The notes beneath the pieces are model-generated. The model worked only from the letters and a program-made list of their open reading frames with translations, was not told where the DNA came from and ran no database searches. DNA of 64,000 nt from Chryseomicrobium aureum. GTDB lineage: Bacteria > Bacillota > Bacilli > Bacillales_A > Planococcaceae. This document shows, in pieces, positions 62,206-64,000 of the stretch; within the stretch, counting starts at the first letter, position 1, and each line of letters opens with the position of its first letter. The position numbers and the translations under genes are program-made. Location of the stretch: the NCBI RefSeq assembly GCF_016909155.1, contig NZ_JAFBFG010000005.1, forward strand, positions 1 through 64,000, written 5' to 3'.

Positions 62206-62825
62206 TGTATATCCCTAAACGATTCAACGTAAAAGATCCCGAAGAAATCTTTTCTTTTTTGAAGACGCACAGTTTTGCCACACTCATCACAACTAAGGAT
62301 GGACGACCCGTAGCAACCCATATTCCTGTAATCGTGCATCAAGAAGGTGGGAACTTGCTAATCAGTGGGCATGTCGCTTATGGAAATTCACAATGGCGGA
62401 CGTGGGAAGAGATAGAAGAAGCATTGCTTATCTTTCAAGGACCACACTCCTATATTTCATCCTCTTGGTATGCTGAAGAACAAGTCCCAACCTGGAACTA
62501 TCAAGCAGTACATATCTACGGGGCCATTCGTGAACAGACAGATGAAGAGTTGCGAGCAGATTTGAAACAATTGATGTTTACATATGAACAACAGCGAGAA
62601 AACCCTGTCTTGTGGGAGACCGTAACACCGGAACTTCTTGAGCGTGAAATCAAAGGAATCGTAGGGTTTGTAATGGAAGCAAGCCAAGTACAAGCTGCCT
62701 ACAAGATGAGTCAAAATCGAAAAGATCACGACTACGCGAACATCATCGAGCAATTAAAGGAAGAACCCGATGCTGGGTCTCACCAAGTTGCTAGTGAGAT
62801 GGAGCGACTGCGAGAAAAAGATTAA
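62205..62825 (+). CDS. paiB: PaiB, FMN-binding transcriptional repressor family
   Basis: This 206-residue protein has the split-barrel FMN-binding fold of PaiB (MYIPKRFNVKDPEEIFSFLK, PVATHIPVIVHQEG, SWYAEEQVPTWNYQAVHIYG). PaiB of B. subtilis is involved in control of sporulation and protease genes and is coupled to PaiA. The paiA TGA overlaps the paiB ATG (TGATG). A terminator follows at 62906. Confidence 0.88.
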   Translation: MYIPKRFNVKDPEEIFSFLKTHSFATLITTKDGRPVATHIPVIVHQEGGNLLISGHVAYGNSQWRTWEEIEEALLIFQGPHSYISSSWYAEEQVPTWNYQAVHIYGAIREQTDEELRADLKQLMFTYEQQRENPVLWETVTPELLEREIKGIVGFVMEASQVQAAYKMSQNRKDHDYANIIEQLKEEPDAGSHQVASEMERLREKD

Positions 62826-62905
62826 CAGTATTAGAAGGTGAATGCTGCTTTCTGGAAACCAATCCTTTTTAGTGTCAGTCAAATTTTCTAATTTAGAAAG
62901 AAGGA

Positions 62906-62934
62906 GCACCTACGCGTTGGCGTAGGTGCTTTTG
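62906..62934 (+). terminator. Terminator of the marR-paiA-paiB operon
   Basis: A perfect 10-bp stem GCACCTACGC / GCGTAGGTGC with a 4-base loop is followed by TTTTGG. Confidence 0.85.
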
Positions 62935-63010
62935 GCATTTAGAGGGAGTTCCCGGGCTTGGTACTGGGTTTCGATAGATTCTGTGCGACTTTTTTACGTT
63001 ACACTTTTGA

Positions 63011-63311
63011 GTTTCTGGAAAGATAAGAGAAATAGAGGTCCGTTCGTCGCTAGAATTGCGGTTTGCGTCGCTGAAATCGGCGCATTCGTCGCTCAAAGTA
63101 GGATTTGCGTCGCTGGAAACACGATACGAGGTCCGTTCGTCGCTAGAATTGAGATTTGCGTCGCTGAAATCGGCGCATTCGTCGCTCAAAGTAGGATTTG
63201 CGTCGCTGGAAACACTATACGGGGTCCGTTCGTCGCTAGAATTGCGGTTTGCGTCGCTGGATTTTCATGATTCGTCGCTGGATTCGTAACTTTCGTCGCT
63301 GGAAACACGAT
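63011..63311. repeat. 21-bp-period array, core GTCGCT, with 93-bp superunit
   Basis: A GAGTTTCTGGAAAG leader (compare the shared AGTTTCCATAA motif) is followed by 12 units that each open GTCGCT. Units are 21 bases except every fourth, which is 30, giving a 93-base superunit repeated about twice (63046, 63139, 63232). It lies between the convergent paiB and aldo/keto reductase genes. The rest of 62826-63410 holds only the flanking terminators. Confidence 0.85.
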
Positions 63312-63356
63312 GGCGATTCTGAACAGGTGATGCCTGTAGCCTGTTTAAAATGAATT

Positions 63357-63390
63357 ACAAAAACCCCTGAATCCATTCACAGATTCGGGG
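63357..63390 (-). terminator. Terminator of the aldo/keto reductase gene
   Basis: CCCCTGAATC pairs with GATTCGGGG (one bulge), followed on the minus strand by TTTTTG. Confidence 0.78.
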
Positions 63391-63410
63391 ATTCATTTCT
63401 ATACATTTAC

Positions 63411-64000
63411 TTAAAAATCAATTTCGTCTGGATCTGGACCTAAACGAACATCTGTTGCAATGGCATCAATTGCTGCCATGTCGTCTGCAGAAAGCTCGAA
63501 GTCAAAGACAGCTAAGTTTTCGTGGATACGAGCAGGTGTCACAGATTTCGGTAAAGCGATGTGACCATGCTGCAAGTGCCAGCGAAGAACCACTTGAGAA
63601 AGGGCTTTGCCGTGTTTTTCTGCAAGCTCTTCAAATAGTGGAAAGTCTAAAAACTTCCCTTGCATCAATGGACTCCATGCTTCCACATGAATTCCTGCCT
63701 CTTGTAGAGACGTCACAAACGCACGCTGTGGGTTTTGTGGATGCAATTCAATTTGATTCACCATTGGTTTCATCAAACCAGCTTCTTCTAATTGATCCAA
63801 GTGATGTTGCTTGAAGTTTGAAACACCAATCGTCTTGATTTTGCCTTCTTCATAGAGGTCAACAAGTGCAGCCCATGCTTCAACGATGCCATCTACTGGC
63901 CAGTGCAATAAGCAAAGGTCCATATAGTTCGTCTGCAGACGCTCAAGGGATTCAGCGAATGCTTCTTTTGTGCGACGTGCACGGATATCGTCGTTCCAAA
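63411..64000 (-). CDS. Aldo/keto reductase, 3' part (5' end outside window)
   Basis: The frame stays open to the right edge. The visible 196 residues show the AKR barrel: LQTNYMDLCLLHWPVDG (catalytic His in LLHWP), KIKTIGVSNFKQHHLDQL, VNQIELHPQNPQRAF, HVEAWSPLMQGKF, ALPKSVTPARIHEN. It is an NAD(P)H-dependent carbonyl reductase of the YvgN/YtbE type. Substrate unknown. The N-terminal coenzyme/active-site Asp and Tyr lie outside the window. Confidence 0.88.
   Translation of the reverse strand, partial: WNDDIRARRTKEAFAESLERLQTNYMDLCLLHWPVDGIVEAWAALVDLYEEGKIKTIGVSNFKQHHLDQLEEAGLMKPMVNQIELHPQNPQRAFVTSLQEAGIHVEAWSPLMQGKFLDFPLFEELAEKHGKALSQVVLRWHLQHGHIALPKSVTPARIHENLAVFDFELSADDMAAIDAIATDVRLGPDPDEIDF

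Noticed and set aside
62893-63270. Coding frames with heptapeptide repeats across the GTCGCT array on both strands
   Set aside because: A 21-base period gives an open seven-residue repeat in several frames automatically. No ribosome binding site or coding-type variation is present, and the frames cross the paiB terminator.
63046-63311. CRISPR array
   Set aside because: Units are contiguous 21-mers sharing only a short core, with no constant repeat of 25-40 bases, no unique spacers and no cas genes nearby.

Overview
The window is a chromosomal segment of a low-to-moderate GC Bacillales bacterium. A member of the Planococcaceae or a close relative is the best fit. The evidence is the des-desK-desR cold-sensing cluster, yxlEFG homologues, a class I SAM riboswitch on metY-hom, paiAB, an RsbR-type STAS protein, CsbD behind a sigma-B-like promoter, YhfH and SbcDC. 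The taxon is inferred from gene content, not from a marker tree.

Layout. Positions 1-53 are the 3' end of a 5S rRNA and its terminator, followed by a gene-poor, decayed stretch to 1.78 kb. Next come a P-type cation ATPase with an IS30-family element just upstream (4.51-5.56 kb), a membrane protein, an orphan Fur-like box beside two head-to-head P-loop gene fragments (6.5-7.06 kb), csbD and yxlEFG-like genes (7.2-9.4 kb), and CBS-domain and phosphoesterase genes. At 11.1-15.9 kb an acyl-CoA-dehydrogenase-like flavoprotein and a DUF4242 protein lie beside an HxlR regulator and a nitrate/sulfonate-type ABC importer. The desR-desK-des block (16.1-19.0 kb), putP, sbcDC, a DUF188 protein, trhO, two PAS-only proteins, a cyclophilin, an M20 amidohydrolase and an NhaC antiporter fill the stretch to 30.9 kb. 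A regulator, a dipeptide-epimerase-like enzyme and a GNAT protein are followed by a PAS-GGDEF-EAL protein, a squalene/phytoene synthase homologue and an AI-2E-type membrane protein (to 38.1 kb).

From 38.1 to 41.35 kb lies a decay zone: truncated CheB-like, RND pump and multidrug exporter genes, an intact TetR gene and a Fur-boxed FhuF-type reductase. Then come pepT, an rsbR paralogue, pepF, the SAM riboswitch with metY and hom, a lipoprotein, an AbgT transporter, a small HTH protein, an EamA transporter, a LytTR regulator divergent from the glyoxylate shunt genes aceA-aceB with a tiny YhfH gene, a DUF421 protein, a two-component system with a small membrane ORF and a DUF4825 lipoprotein, DUF2750 and YjbR genes, marR-paiA-paiB, and a partial aldo/keto reductase at the right edge.

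The most unusual content is intergenic. Three copies of a long modular repeat (27.5, 38.5-39.0 and 48.0-48.5 kb) begin directly at stop codons with a shared TAGATGTGGAG end and carry a strong hairpin terminator. Separate arrays at 38.6, 48.3, 52.2, 55.9 and 63.0 kb are built of units exactly 21 bp long. Each locus has its own core sequence, and most arrays lie between convergent genes next to a shared AGTTTCCATAA-like motif. They carry no CRISPR features and look like an undescribed family of helically phased 3'-end repeats.
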